Shown here: positions 44,518 to 56,650 of the stretch, piece after piece
Layout: the number at the start of each line of letters is the position of its first letter
How positions within the stretch are numbered: the stretch's first letter is position 1
DNA from: Bdellovibrio sp. BCCA
Lineage (GTDB): Bacteria > Bdellovibrionota > Bdellovibrionia > Bdellovibrionales > Bdellovibrionaceae
DNA: 64,000 nt
Direction of reading: 5' to 3'
Assembly: GCF_037996825.1 (NCBI RefSeq)
Contig: NZ_JBBNAC010000001.1
Span: forward strand, 1 to 64,000
Position numbers and translations under genes: made by a program
The notes under the pieces: model-generated
Database searches by the model: none
What the model saw: only the letters and a program-made list of their open reading frames with translations
What the model was told of the DNA's origin: nothing

Positions 44518-44533
44518 TTAGATGAGGTGACTG

Positions 44534-46720
44534 TTGCAAGGAATGCGACTTCGACGGCTTCTGCCGTTGGCAGTAATAGCGGGATGCTTTTGCTGGTCAA
44601 GCCAATTAGGTGGCTTGAAGTTCATTCCTATTTATGAAGCCCTCACAATTAAAGCTCAAAAAAATTCTCCACCTCACATCGCTTTCGAAGAAGTTTTAGA
44701 ATCAGAACGTGTTGCTAACGAGTGGGCGCGTATTGAAAAAATCACGCCAAGAAATCTAGCGGCAGAAAAATCCACGGCTCCTCTTTATTCACAAAAAGTG
44801 GAACTGCCGGAAATGGTTCTAAAAAAGAATGTTGAAAAAGTCGTGGCTGAGGCCACCTATGCTTCCAACCCTCAGCCTTCTGGCGAACAAAGCGAAGTAG
44901 CAGTTCAAGATAATTCTTGGATGGAGCAGCTTCCGCGTGCTCAAGCGATTCGTTTGCAAGAAGCTCAAAGACGCAGCGAAGTTCTGGCAGAAAACTGGCA
45001 AGGTCAAACTTGGTCGGAGATGGCCAAAGACGTTCTTGAAAAATCAGGTGCTCTTACTTCACCTTCGGCAGCATCTCCGAATGGAGTTTATGTTGCTGGA
45101 ACTTCAGCTTCGGGACAAAAGAATACCGATCTTCCGCGCACGCAAGTCTATTATAACCATGAAAATAAAAGCAGCCCTTCATCAGCTCCATCTGGTGGAA
45201 ATCCCAATGCTCCCGCTGATCAAGGACAAGGGTTTCTTCCTTCCAATGCTTTAGTGGAAGAAAGAGGAACTGGTTCATGTTCTATCGTAGGCCCTCTTGA
45301 AATCACAGGCGGTTTGGCTGTTACAAACGAACATCATATTGAAGTTCGTCGCAGTGATGAGGGCATCCTTAAAGAATTGGGCCGCGTGGACCTGCAACAA
45401 GGTCTTTATAATATTGATGTCGAAGACACTTCAGGAACGATTGTGGCCCGTCTTGTTGATAAAGATGGAAAAACTTTAGGTGAAGGATCTTTTAGACTGA
45501 ATCGTTTGGTGGCTTCACAAACTAAATCCTTGCAAGGCCCTAAACTTCGTATCGAACCACATCCTGATTTTGCAGGAATCGTCACAAGTGCTTACAATCC
45601 GAAAGCCAATGATGCGGCTCCCGCACAAACGCGTGTGACCTTTGTAAAAGGTGCTAGCGAAGTGGCTGTAAAAAAAGACGGCTATGTGGCGATGGATAAC
45701 GTAACAAAAGGCTCTAGCACCGTCATGCGTGCGGCGGCTCCTAAGCATTTGCAAACAGCTTCAATTGTGATTTCAGGGGCTGAGTTTAAATCACAACTTT
45801 ATCCAGAATCGATGATTCAAGCTCTTCAAGACATCGTTGCTCAACAAAGAACTCAATCCTTTGATGGTGCGCCGACAGTGATTTGGGGACGCGTTAGTCA
45901 GGATGGAAAAAATCTTTCTGGAATTGAAGTCGCCGTTGAGTCTGACGAAAGCTTGCTGCCGATTTATTTTAATCAATTCATGCTTCCTGATCCGAACCTG
46001 AAAGCCACAAGTGACAACGGACTTTACGCATTTGTTGATGTGAGCCCAGGCTTTCACTCATTGTTAGCAACAAGAGCGAATTCTATTTTGGGCTATCAAA
46101 ACGTCATCGTTGAAGATGGCTCCGTTGCTCAAGGCGATATTGAATCGACAATTAAAACGGAAGCAGTTCCGTTGCGTGTGTACGATGCCTTTACTGGCGA
46201 GGCGCGTTCGGCTCTTGTGACGATGCAAAGTTTAAATGAAGACTTGCAAGTGCAAGACGGTGTTGCGACGGTGAATCTTCCGCACATCAGTCGTTTAGGG
46301 ATGATGCGCATTCAGCCTGAAGGTGCCGACTATGTAGCCGCTCGTTACTTGTATAACGACAGTGATGCCTTTATTCATGCGCCTCTAGTTCATTGGTCAT
46401 GGCTTAACACGATTAAGACATATTTGCGCATTGACGATCCGGCAAGTGCGGGTGTGATCGTGGGATTTGTTCCTGATGAAGATTTTGAAGTTTATCTGGC
46501 TGCTTATGATAACTTTGAACCTCGTCATATCGTTTACTTTGATATGCAAGGCCGCATCCTGCAAAACCGCAAAGGAATCGCAGGTGGTGGATTTATTCTC
46601 TACAATGTTCCTGAAGACACTCATGAAGTTGTCGTTGTCGGAAGTCGCACGCAAAAGATTTATTCGCGCGTGCTTCCTGTTGATGCCAATTCGCTCTCTG
46701 TCTTAACTTTCCGCGAATAG
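44534..46720 (+). CDS. Large exported (probable lipo-) protein with carboxypeptidase-regulatory-like repeats
   Basis: The 728-residue product has an N-terminal hydrophobic signal (LRRLLPLAVIAGC, lipobox IAGC) and a long Ala/Ser/Pro/Gln-rich segment (residues about 130-240), then beta-rich domains: GQVSQ/IWGRVSQDGKNLSGIEVAVESDE...DNGLYAFVDVSPGFHSLLA resembles carboxypeptidase D regulatory (TTR-like) domains. The start is TTG behind GAGGTGACTG; an ATG three codons later is possible. I infer a surface or periplasmic adhesion/structural protein. It ends 4 bp from the murD stop, which faces it. Confidence 0.75.
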   Translation: MQGMRLRRLLPLAVIAGCFCWSSQLGGLKFIPIYEALTIKAQKNSPPHIAFEEVLESERVANEWARIEKITPRNLAAEKSTAPLYSQKVELPEMVLKKNVEKVVAEATYASNPQPSGEQSEVAVQDNSWMEQLPRAQAIRLQEAQRRSEVLAENWQGQTWSEMAKDVLEKSGALTSPSAASPNGVYVAGTSASGQKNTDLPRTQVYYNHENKSSPSSAPSGGNPNAPADQGQGFLPSNALVEERGTGSCSIVGPLEITGGLAVTNEHHIEVRRSDEGILKELGRVDLQQGLYNIDVEDTSGTIVARLVDKDGKTLGEGSFRLNRLVASQTKSLQGPKLRIEPHPDFAGIVTSAYNPKANDAAPAQTRVTFVKGASEVAVKKDGYVAMDNVTKGSSTVMRAAAPKHLQTASIVISGAEFKSQLYPESMIQALQDIVAQQRTQSFDGAPTVIWGRVSQDGKNLSGIEVAVESDESLLPIYFNQFMLPDPNLKATSDNGLYAFVDVSPGFHSLLATRANSILGYQNVIVEDGSVAQGDIESTIKTEAVPLRVYDAFTGEARSALVTMQSLNEDLQVQDGVATVNLPHISRLGMMRIQPEGADYVAARYLYNDSDAFIHAPLVHWSWLNTIKTYLRIDDPASAGVIVGFVPDEDFEVYLAAYDNFEPRHIVYFDMQGRILQNRKGIAGGGFILYNVPEDTHEVVVVGSRTQKIYSRVLPVDANSLSVLTFRE

Positions 46721-46724
46721 ATTT

Positions 46725-48035
46725 TTATTTCGCGAAGTCTTCGACTTTTTTCTTAAAGAAATTTCCGCGATCTTCAAATGATTTAAATTCGTCAAGGCTT
46801 GTTCCGCCGGGACTGAGTAAAACGGTGTCGTGAGTTTTTACATTTCCAAAAACGAAATCCAAGGCTTCACCCAGCTTCGCAAAGGACTCTCCGGGTAAAA
46901 GAGATTTCTTTTGCGCGATCTCACGGCACTCACCAAAGAAAACAAACTCCACACCTTTGAAGTTTTTCAGCGGAATTAAATCTTGCCACGGAAGATTTTT
47001 ATCTCGGCCGCCTAAAAGCAAAAATAATTTTCCTGAGTTCGTAAGTGTATCGTAAGCCGCGGTAGCCGCAATAAGCACGCTGTCCATTGCGGTGGCTTTG
47101 CTGTCGTTAATAAAACGAACGCCCTTAAATGTACCGACATTTTCAAGACGATGTACAAGTCCCTTAAAAGACTTCATGCCTTCAATTGCTGAAGAAGGCC
47201 AGCCTGCTGCCAGCGCCAGCGACGACGCCAGAGCAAGGTTGTCTTGATTATGTTGACCAATAAGCTGTGCTTTCTCCAAATGAAGATTTGCAAGAGAAGG
47301 ATCTTTTTTTGAAACCACCTTCACTTGCTCATGATGATTCATTTTAAAGTACTCAACCAAATCACCACCTTCACTGTTTAAAAGCATCGCATTTTTAGTG
47401 AGAGAAAGAATATTCCATTTCGTGCGATAGTAGTGCTCTAGATTGTCGTAGCGCTCAAGATGATTGGAGGTAAAATAAGTGATCGCAGAATAATCAAGTT
47501 TTAGGTTCTCGCAGTTTTCTAACTGGTAACTGGAAAGTTCCAATACGATCCAGTCCGCGCGAGGACGTTTTCCCTCAACAACGTCGGCAGCGTACGCCGA
47601 AAAAGGAATGCCTAGGTTCCCACCGACAAAACCCGTTTTAGAAAAAGCCTCAAGGCCCGCACCCAAAAGTGAGACTGTTGTACTTTTTCCGACGGAGCCT
47701 GTGACGCCCATAAGCTTTTCTGTCGTCAAACATGAGCAAGCTAAAGAAATCTCGCTCGTGATCTTAGCTCCTTTGTTTTTTGCTCCCTGAATCCATGCTG
47801 ACGTCAGTGGAACACCCGGAGAAACCACCAATGTTTGCGGTTTCGCCTGAGTCATAAGAGCTTCGGGGTCATTAAAGTCCGCTGTCTCCAGTTTGCCATC
47901 AAATGTGAGTACCGATTGAGGGGCGACGCCTAAGTTTAAAAGAAGGCGTTTCGCAGCTTCACCGCTTTTTCCCATACCGACAATTGCAATTGGAGTCTTC
48001 AGGTTCTTGATAAATTCGTTCATCTGCACGATCAT
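46725..48035 (-). CDS. murD: UDP-N-acetylmuramoylalanine--D-glutamate ligase
   Basis: Adds D-glutamate to the peptidoglycan precursor. The 436-residue product has the Rossmann-like N-terminus IAIVGMGKSGEAAKRLLL, the P-loop GVTGSVGKSTTVSLLG, LELSSYQLENC, TSNHLERYDNLEHYYRTKW and NDSKATAMDS. The P-loop has SV where TN is usual, still with GKST. The open frame extends to 48071, but there it would overlap the opposite gene; ATGs at 48035 and 48023 fit the family length. The gene diverges from the metallophosphoesterase with only 17 bp between starts. Confidence 0.93.
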   Translation of the reverse strand: MIVQMNEFIKNLKTPIAIVGMGKSGEAAKRLLLNLGVAPQSVLTFDGKLETADFNDPEALMTQAKPQTLVVSPGVPLTSAWIQGAKNKGAKITSEISLACSCLTTEKLMGVTGSVGKSTTVSLLGAGLEAFSKTGFVGGNLGIPFSAYAADVVEGKRPRADWIVLELSSYQLENCENLKLDYSAITYFTSNHLERYDNLEHYYRTKWNILSLTKNAMLLNSEGGDLVEYFKMNHHEQVKVVSKKDPSLANLHLEKAQLIGQHNQDNLALASSLALAAGWPSSAIEGMKSFKGLVHRLENVGTFKGVRFINDSKATAMDSVLIAATAAYDTLTNSGKLFLLLGGRDKNLPWQDLIPLKNFKGVEFVFFGECREIAQKKSLLPGESFAKLGEALDFVFGNVKTHDTVLLSPGGTSLDEFKSFEDRGNFFKKKVEDFAK

Positions 48036-48052
48036 ATTCTTGGGAGGCAGAT

Positions 48053-49513
48053 TTGCCCACTTCTTTTTCACAACCGATTCCTGATTTTAAAAAGGCGCCG
48101 TACACGGCGATCATTAGTGATTTGCATTTAACAGAGGCAGAACCAGTACGCGTTCGCTTTCCGTTGTGGAAAAAATTTAAAACCCGTCAGTTCTTTTTTG
48201 ATGATGTTTTTGAAAGCTTTCTTAAACATATCGAAGAAAAAGCTCAAGGCGCTCCGATTGAACTGGTTTTAAACGGCGACATCTTTGATTTTGATAGCGT
48301 GTTGCGTTTGCCTGATGAGCCGGTTTTTCATGTCGGTTGGCTTGAAAAACATCGTGGACTTTATCCTCGCGAAGAACGCTCCCGCTTTAAAATTGAGGTC
48401 ATACTCAAAGACCACGCAGAGTTTGTGCGCGCGTTGAGAGAATTTATTCTGCGCGGCCATCGTGCGATTTTTGTTATGGGAAATCACGACCTGGAGCTTC
48501 ACTTTCCCGAAGTGCAGGAAGAGATCTATCGTCATCTGAATTTGCCAGAACACAAACGTCAGGAAGTTCGTTTTGTTGAATGGTTTTATATCAGCAATCA
48601 GGACACTTTGATTGAGCACGGGAATCAATACGATCCGTATTGCATGTGTGAAGACCCGGTGAATCCTTTTGTGCGCGGATACAATTTCGTTTCTTTAAAA
48701 CTTCCGTTTGGAAATCTCGCCTGTCGTTACATTATGAACGGCATGGGATTTTTTAATCCGCATGTAGACACAAACTACATCATGACTTTGCCGGAATACA
48801 TCCGCTTTTTCTTTAAGTATGTTGCGAAAGCACAACCAGGGTTGGTGTTAACTTGGTTCTGGGGTGCTGTAGTGACTCTTCTTCACTCGTTCTTCGACCG
48901 TTTGGCGGCGCCGATTCGCAACCCACTGAAAATTGAAGATCGTGTTTCTTATATTGCCGAAAAAGCCAACGCGGAACCGCGTATGGTGCGCGAGTTGAAA
49001 GAACTTTTTGTGGATCCCGCGGCAAGCAACCCGTTTTTGCTGGCTCGTGAGTTGTGGTTAGATCGCGCCTTTATTATCTTCATCGCCTTCTTTTTAATCT
49101 TTCAATTGATGGTTTTTGTTCGCTCCGTTTATGAGATTTCATTTTTCTGGGCGTTCATTCCGTTGTTTTTGCTTCTTCCATTTTTCCTTTTCTACAGTAA
49201 ATCAGTAACCTCTTTGGTTTCTGGATACAAAGAACCGGATGACCGCGTGCTGGCCATGGCGAGTGCGATCACGAAAGCGCAGCGCATTGTCTTTGGGCAC
49301 ACCCACCATACGCGCCATGAGATTATTGGTTCTGTAGAACACCTCAACAGTGGGTGCTGGTCACCCGCGTTTTTGGATGTGGAGTGTACGAAACCCTTGG
49401 ATCAGAAAACTTTCGTGTGGATTTCTCCGGGGGAAAGCGGCTCAAGGCAGGCAGAACTTTTCCGGTTCGAGGATGGGAAGTCAGAACTTTTGATCAACCC
49501 GGGACGCGCATAG
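48053..49513 (+). CDS. Membrane metallophosphoesterase
   Basis: The 486-residue product has the calcineurin-type phosphoesterase motifs SDLHL, NGDIFDFD, GNHDLE, HGNQYDPY and GHTHHTRHE, in order, and two adjacent membrane helices (FIIFIAFFLIFQLMVFV and FFWAFIPLFLLLPFFLFY) inserted before the last motif. The fold resembles UDP-2,3-diacylglucosamine hydrolase (LpxH) but is much longer; the substrate is probably a lipid- or membrane-linked phosphoester. Start is TTG behind GGGAGG. Diverges from murD. Confidence 0.88.
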   Translation: MPTSFSQPIPDFKKAPYTAIISDLHLTEAEPVRVRFPLWKKFKTRQFFFDDVFESFLKHIEEKAQGAPIELVLNGDIFDFDSVLRLPDEPVFHVGWLEKHRGLYPREERSRFKIEVILKDHAEFVRALREFILRGHRAIFVMGNHDLELHFPEVQEEIYRHLNLPEHKRQEVRFVEWFYISNQDTLIEHGNQYDPYCMCEDPVNPFVRGYNFVSLKLPFGNLACRYIMNGMGFFNPHVDTNYIMTLPEYIRFFFKYVAKAQPGLVLTWFWGAVVTLLHSFFDRLAAPIRNPLKIEDRVSYIAEKANAEPRMVRELKELFVDPAASNPFLLARELWLDRAFIIFIAFFLIFQLMVFVRSVYEISFFWAFIPLFLLLPFFLFYSKSVTSLVSGYKEPDDRVLAMASAITKAQRIVFGHTHHTRHEIIGSVEHLNSGCWSPAFLDVECTKPLDQKTFVWISPGESGSRQAELFRFEDGKSELLINPGRA

Positions 49514-49605
49514 AATTAGTGCGCCGCAAGAAGATTTCATATTGTCAATTTCTAGACCCTATGCAAACCTTTTAGAGGTAAACACACGGATGGAGAGGTT
49601 TAATC

Positions 49606-49800
49606 ATGGCAGACGTACTTGTAGTGACAAGCAAAGTGAAAAAACTCATCAAGGAAAAAGGTCAAATGAACACTTCTGCTGAGACAATTGATGTTCTTAG
49701 CAAAGCTATCGAGCAACTTTGCTTGAAAGGTGTCGAGAGTGCTAAAGCTGACGGTCGTAAGACTGTTATGGCTCGCGACATTGTGATCGACCACATTTAA
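49606..49800 (+). CDS. Bacterial histone (Bd0055-type, single histone fold)
   Basis: A 64-residue histone-fold protein: helix 1 at about 8-18, loop, long helix 2 (TSAETIDVLSKAIEQLCLK) at 23-47, and helix 3 at 53-63. The histone pair motif R-x-T-x4-D is present as R51, T53 and D58 (GRKTVMARDI). There are no tails. It matches the B. bacteriovorus histone Bd0055 (HBb), which is known to be an abundant nucleoid protein that forms dimers and coats DNA in an unusual, edge-on way rather than wrapping it. It has a strong ribosome site (GGAGAGG) and a perfect terminator, so it is monocistronic and probably highly expressed. Confidence 0.95.
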   Translation: MADVLVVTSKVKKLIKEKGQMNTSAETIDVLSKAIEQLCLKGVESAKADGRKTVMARDIVIDHI

Positions 49801-49830
49801 TTCTTGGCGGATCACCTTAAATAAAAATCT

Positions 49831-49866
49831 AAACCCACAGTTTGCAAAGACTGTGGGTTTTTTTAT
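49831..49866 (+). terminator. Terminator of the histone gene
   Basis: AAACCCACAG (49831-49840) and CTGTGGGTTT (49851-49860) form a perfect 10-bp stem with loop TTTGCAAAGA, followed by TTTTT. The loop itself is partly complementary (TTTGCAAA). Confidence 0.95.
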
Positions 49867-49957
49867 GTTTGCAAACCTAGACCTTCATCCAGTGCCTCAA
49901 GTTAAGGCGTTTCTTTTCCGATATTTAGAAACGGATTCATAAAAAAGGAAATCGCAG

Positions 49958-53328
<3,371 letters not shown>

Positions 53329-53459
53329 CTATCATTGCTTGGCGTTGATACAAAATAGAAAAGGTCTAGGTCCCACGAAAAATGCACCACCTAAGAGTGA
53401 CGAGGGCCCTCTTTTCTGGGTAATTTTAAATATTCATTCTCGAAAAAGGAGAATTCCCC

Positions 53460-53741
53460 GTGATTGATAAAAAGACCATCGAGCATATTGCGAAGCTCGC
53501 CCGCCTCCATATCACTGACGAAGAAGCTCAAGAGTACAGCACTCAGCTCGCAAAAGCTCTCAATCATTTCGAGACTATTTCAAAAATCAATACAGCCGGA
53601 GTCGAACCTCTGATCACTCCTACAGAAATTGAATCTTTCTGGCGTGAAGATGTCGTTAAACAAGAATTTTCTGCGGAAGAAATGACGGCGAACGCACCTG
53701 CGAAAGCTGGAAACCTTTTTAAAGTTCCACCTGTTGTTTAG
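53460..53741 (+). CDS. gatC: Asp-tRNA(Asn)/Glu-tRNA(Gln) amidotransferase subunit C
   Basis: Small clamp of GatCAB, which turns mischarged Glu-tRNA(Gln) and/or Asp-tRNA(Asn) into the correct form. The 93-residue product starts from GTG behind AAAGGAGAATT (MIDKKTIEHIAKLARLHITDEEA) and ends with the conserved GNLFKVPPVV. It heads gatC-gatA-gatB. Confidence 0.95.
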   Translation: MIDKKTIEHIAKLARLHITDEEAQEYSTQLAKALNHFETISKINTAGVEPLITPTEIESFWREDVVKQEFSAEEMTANAPAKAGNLFKVPPVV

Positions 53742-53753
53742 AGGTCTAAGAAA

Positions 53754-55226
53754 ATGGATTTAACATTTGCTTCCATGAGCGAAATTGTCGACGCCGTAAA
53801 AACAAAAAAAGTGAGTGTGAAAGAAATCACTCACCACTTTAAAACACGCATTGAAAATATTGATGGGAAATTAAATTCTTTTACATCAATCAATCCTAAT
53901 GCTGCCAACGAAGCAGAAGCTTTGGATGAACGCCTAGCTAAAGGCGAAGACCTGGGCGTCTTAGCGGGAGTTCCTTTTGGTATTAAAGAAATGTTTTGCA
54001 CAAAAGGTCTTAAAACAACAGCAGGATCAAAAATCCTAGAAAACTTTGTTCCCCCTTATGACTCCACTGTTGTGGCGCGCCTTAAAAAAGCCGGCGTCGT
54101 GATCTTAGGAAAACTCAATCAAGATGAATTTGCCATGGGTTCTTCCAATGAAACGTCCTTTCATGGTGTCGTAAAAAATCCGTGGAACTTAGAATGCGTT
54201 CCTGGAGGATCTTCAGGAGGCTCTGCCGCCGCTCAAGCTTCACGTTTGGTTGCAGGAACTTTGGGAACTGATACCGGCGGATCCATTCGCCAACCGGCAA
54301 GTTTTTGTGGAATCGTGGGGGTAAAGCCGACTTACGGCCGCGTGAGCCGCTACGGAATCATCGCTTATGCTTCTTCTTTGGATCAGGCGGGCCCCATGGT
54401 GAGTTCCGTAAAAGATGCGGCTCTCACTTTGGAAGTCATTTCTGGTTTTGACGAATACGATTCTACAACAACGCAAAGATCTGTTCCTGCTTGGAGTAAA
54501 AACCTAAAAGCCGATGTGAAAGGTATGAAGATCGGTCTCATGAAAGAATACATGAGTGGCAGTCTTCATCCTGACGTGCAGAAGACTGTGGAAAACTCTG
54601 TTGATACTCTAAAAAAAATGGGAGCTGAGATTGTTGAAGTTTCCGTTCCTATGACAGAGTTCGCAGTTCCTGTTTATTATCTCGTGGCTGCAAGTGAAGC
54701 GTCTTCAAATCTTGCGCGTTATGACGGCGTGAAATATGGATTCAGAGCGGATTTTAAAAATCTCTCGGCGATTGATCTTGAAGAGTTTTACGGAAAAACA
54801 CGCGGACTTGGTTTTGGAAAAGAAGTCAAACGCCGTATCATGCTTGGAACTTACTGCCTATCGAGTGGTTATTATGATGCCTACTATAATAAAGCAGGCC
54901 AAGTTCGTCGCTTGATCATGAACCAATATCTTGAAGCCTTTAAAAATTGCGATGTAATTTTAAGTCCTGTGACTACAGCTCCGGCATTTAAAATAGGCGA
55001 GCGCATTTCAGATCCTCTGGCGATGTATTTAAACGACATCTTCACAACGTCCACGAATCTTGCGGGCCTTCCAGGCATGAGTGTGCCTTTTGGAATGTCA
55101 CAAGACGGTCTTCCTATTGGCATTCAGCTGACAGCGAGCCACTTCGAAGAACAGAAGATGCTCGATGTTGGATTCGCACTGGAAAGCGCTTCGCCGGTGA
55201 AAGGAAAAAATCCCCATGTCATATAG
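53754..55226 (+). CDS. gatA: Asp-tRNA(Asn)/Glu-tRNA(Gln) amidotransferase subunit A
   Basis: Glutaminase subunit of GatCAB supplying ammonia. The 490-residue product has the amidase signature with the triad K78 (GVPFGIKEMF), cis-Ser S153 (GGSSGGSAAA) and nucleophile S177 (DTGGSIRQPASFCG). The reading frame overlaps gatB by 11 bp. Confidence 0.98.
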   Translation: MDLTFASMSEIVDAVKTKKVSVKEITHHFKTRIENIDGKLNSFTSINPNAANEAEALDERLAKGEDLGVLAGVPFGIKEMFCTKGLKTTAGSKILENFVPPYDSTVVARLKKAGVVILGKLNQDEFAMGSSNETSFHGVVKNPWNLECVPGGSSGGSAAAQASRLVAGTLGTDTGGSIRQPASFCGIVGVKPTYGRVSRYGIIAYASSLDQAGPMVSSVKDAALTLEVISGFDEYDSTTTQRSVPAWSKNLKADVKGMKIGLMKEYMSGSLHPDVQKTVENSVDTLKKMGAEIVEVSVPMTEFAVPVYYLVAASEASSNLARYDGVKYGFRADFKNLSAIDLEEFYGKTRGLGFGKEVKRRIMLGTYCLSSGYYDAYYNKAGQVRRLIMNQYLEAFKNCDVILSPVTTAPAFKIGERISDPLAMYLNDIFTTSTNLAGLPGMSVPFGMSQDGLPIGIQLTASHFEEQKMLDVGFALESASPVKGKNPHVI

Positions 55227-56649
55227 AGGTTTTGAAGCCGTCATCGGTATTGAGATTCACGTGCAGTTAAGTACTGCGACAAAAATCTTTTGCGCGGATT
55301 CGACGGAATTTAATGCGGGCGATAATGAAAATACATCTCCTGTAAGTGTTGGAATGCCGGGCACTTTGCCTGTCGTAAACAAAAAAGCGATTGAGTATTC
55401 AGTTAAAACGGGTCTTGCTCTTGGCTGTGATATTCGTCGCAAATCTATTTTCGCGAGAAAAAATTATTTCTATCCGGATCTTCCTAAGGGTTATCAAATT
55501 TCCCAATATGACAAGCCGATCTGTGAAAACGGCAAGGTGACTTTCAAGGTCGATGGTGTTGAAAAAACCGTGTCCATCACGCGAGCTCACATGGAAGAAG
55601 ACGCAGGAAAATCCATTCACCATGGCGATCACACTTTGATCAACTACAACCGCTCAGGAATTCCCCTTCTTGAAGTCGTTTCTGGTCCCGATATTCGCAG
55701 TCCTGCGGAAGCCGCTGAATACGGAAGAACGATTCGCCAGATCGTGCGCTATCTTGACGTCTGCGATGGAAATCTTGAAGAAGGCTCTATGCGCTGTGAC
55801 TGTAACGTGTCGGTCCGTAAAGTTGGTGCGCCGCAATTTGGAACGAAAGTTGAAATTAAGAATATCAACTCCTTCCGCTTCGTGGAAAAAGCGATTGAGT
55901 TTGAGATTGAAAGACAAATCGACGCTGTTGAGCGTGGAGAAAAAATTATTCAGGAAACTCGCCTGTGGGACCCTGATAAGAACCGCACTTTCTCAATGCG
56001 CACCAAGGAAGACGCTCAAGATTATCGTTACTTCCAAGATCCCGATCTTTTACCTGTATTTGTCACAGAAGAAATGATTGAGAAATATAGAAAGGAATTG
56101 CCAGAACTTCCTATTGCACGTGCTCGGCGTTTTCAAGAGGAGCACGCACTTCCTGAATTGGATGCCCAGGTTCTTACGACTGAAAAATCCTTGGCGGATT
56201 TCTATGAAGAGACAGCCAAAGAGGCTAAAAACTTTAAAGCCTCTTCAAACTGGATTATGACTGAATTGATTCGTGAACTTAATTCAGCGAACAAAGACAT
56301 CAAGGACTCACCGATCAAACCAAAACAGCTGGGTCGTATGATCGCCCTTATTGATAACGGCACAATCTCCGGAAAAATGGCGAAAGCGGTTTTTCAGGAA
56401 ATGTGGGATTCAGGAAAAGACCCTGAAACTGTCGTTAAAGAAAAAGGTCTTGTGCAAATTTCTGATCCAGCTGCCATCGAAAAACTTATTGATGAGGTTC
56501 TTGCCAACAATGCGCAAGCGGTGGACGATCACAAAACGGGTAAAAAGAAAAATCTTTTTGGCTTCTTTGTGGGTGCCGTGATGAAAGCGTCGAAAGGTCA
56601 GGCGAATCCGGAACTTGTGAATAAAATTCTGCAGGAGAAATTAAAGTAA
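55216..56649 (+). CDS. gatB: Asp-tRNA(Asn)/Glu-tRNA(Gln) amidotransferase subunit B
   Basis: Kinase and tRNA-binding subunit of GatCAB. The 477-residue product starts YRGFEAVIGIEIHVQLSTATKIFC, has FYPDLPKGYQISQYDKPI, HMEEDAGKSIHH, NRSGIPLLEVVSGPD and GSMRCDCNVSVR, and the C-terminal YqeY/tail domain. A complete GatCAB implies that Gln-tRNA and/or Asn-tRNA are made by the transamidation route. Confidence 0.98.
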   Translation: MSYRGFEAVIGIEIHVQLSTATKIFCADSTEFNAGDNENTSPVSVGMPGTLPVVNKKAIEYSVKTGLALGCDIRRKSIFARKNYFYPDLPKGYQISQYDKPICENGKVTFKVDGVEKTVSITRAHMEEDAGKSIHHGDHTLINYNRSGIPLLEVVSGPDIRSPAEAAEYGRTIRQIVRYLDVCDGNLEEGSMRCDCNVSVRKVGAPQFGTKVEIKNINSFRFVEKAIEFEIERQIDAVERGEKIIQETRLWDPDKNRTFSMRTKEDAQDYRYFQDPDLLPVFVTEEMIEKYRKELPELPIARARRFQEEHALPELDAQVLTTEKSLADFYEETAKEAKNFKASSNWIMTELIRELNSANKDIKDSPIKPKQLGRMIALIDNGTISGKMAKAVFQEMWDSGKDPETVVKEKGLVQISDPAAIEKLIDEVLANNAQAVDDHKTGKKKNLFGFFVGAVMKASKGQANPELVNKILQEKLK

Positions 56650-56650
56650 T

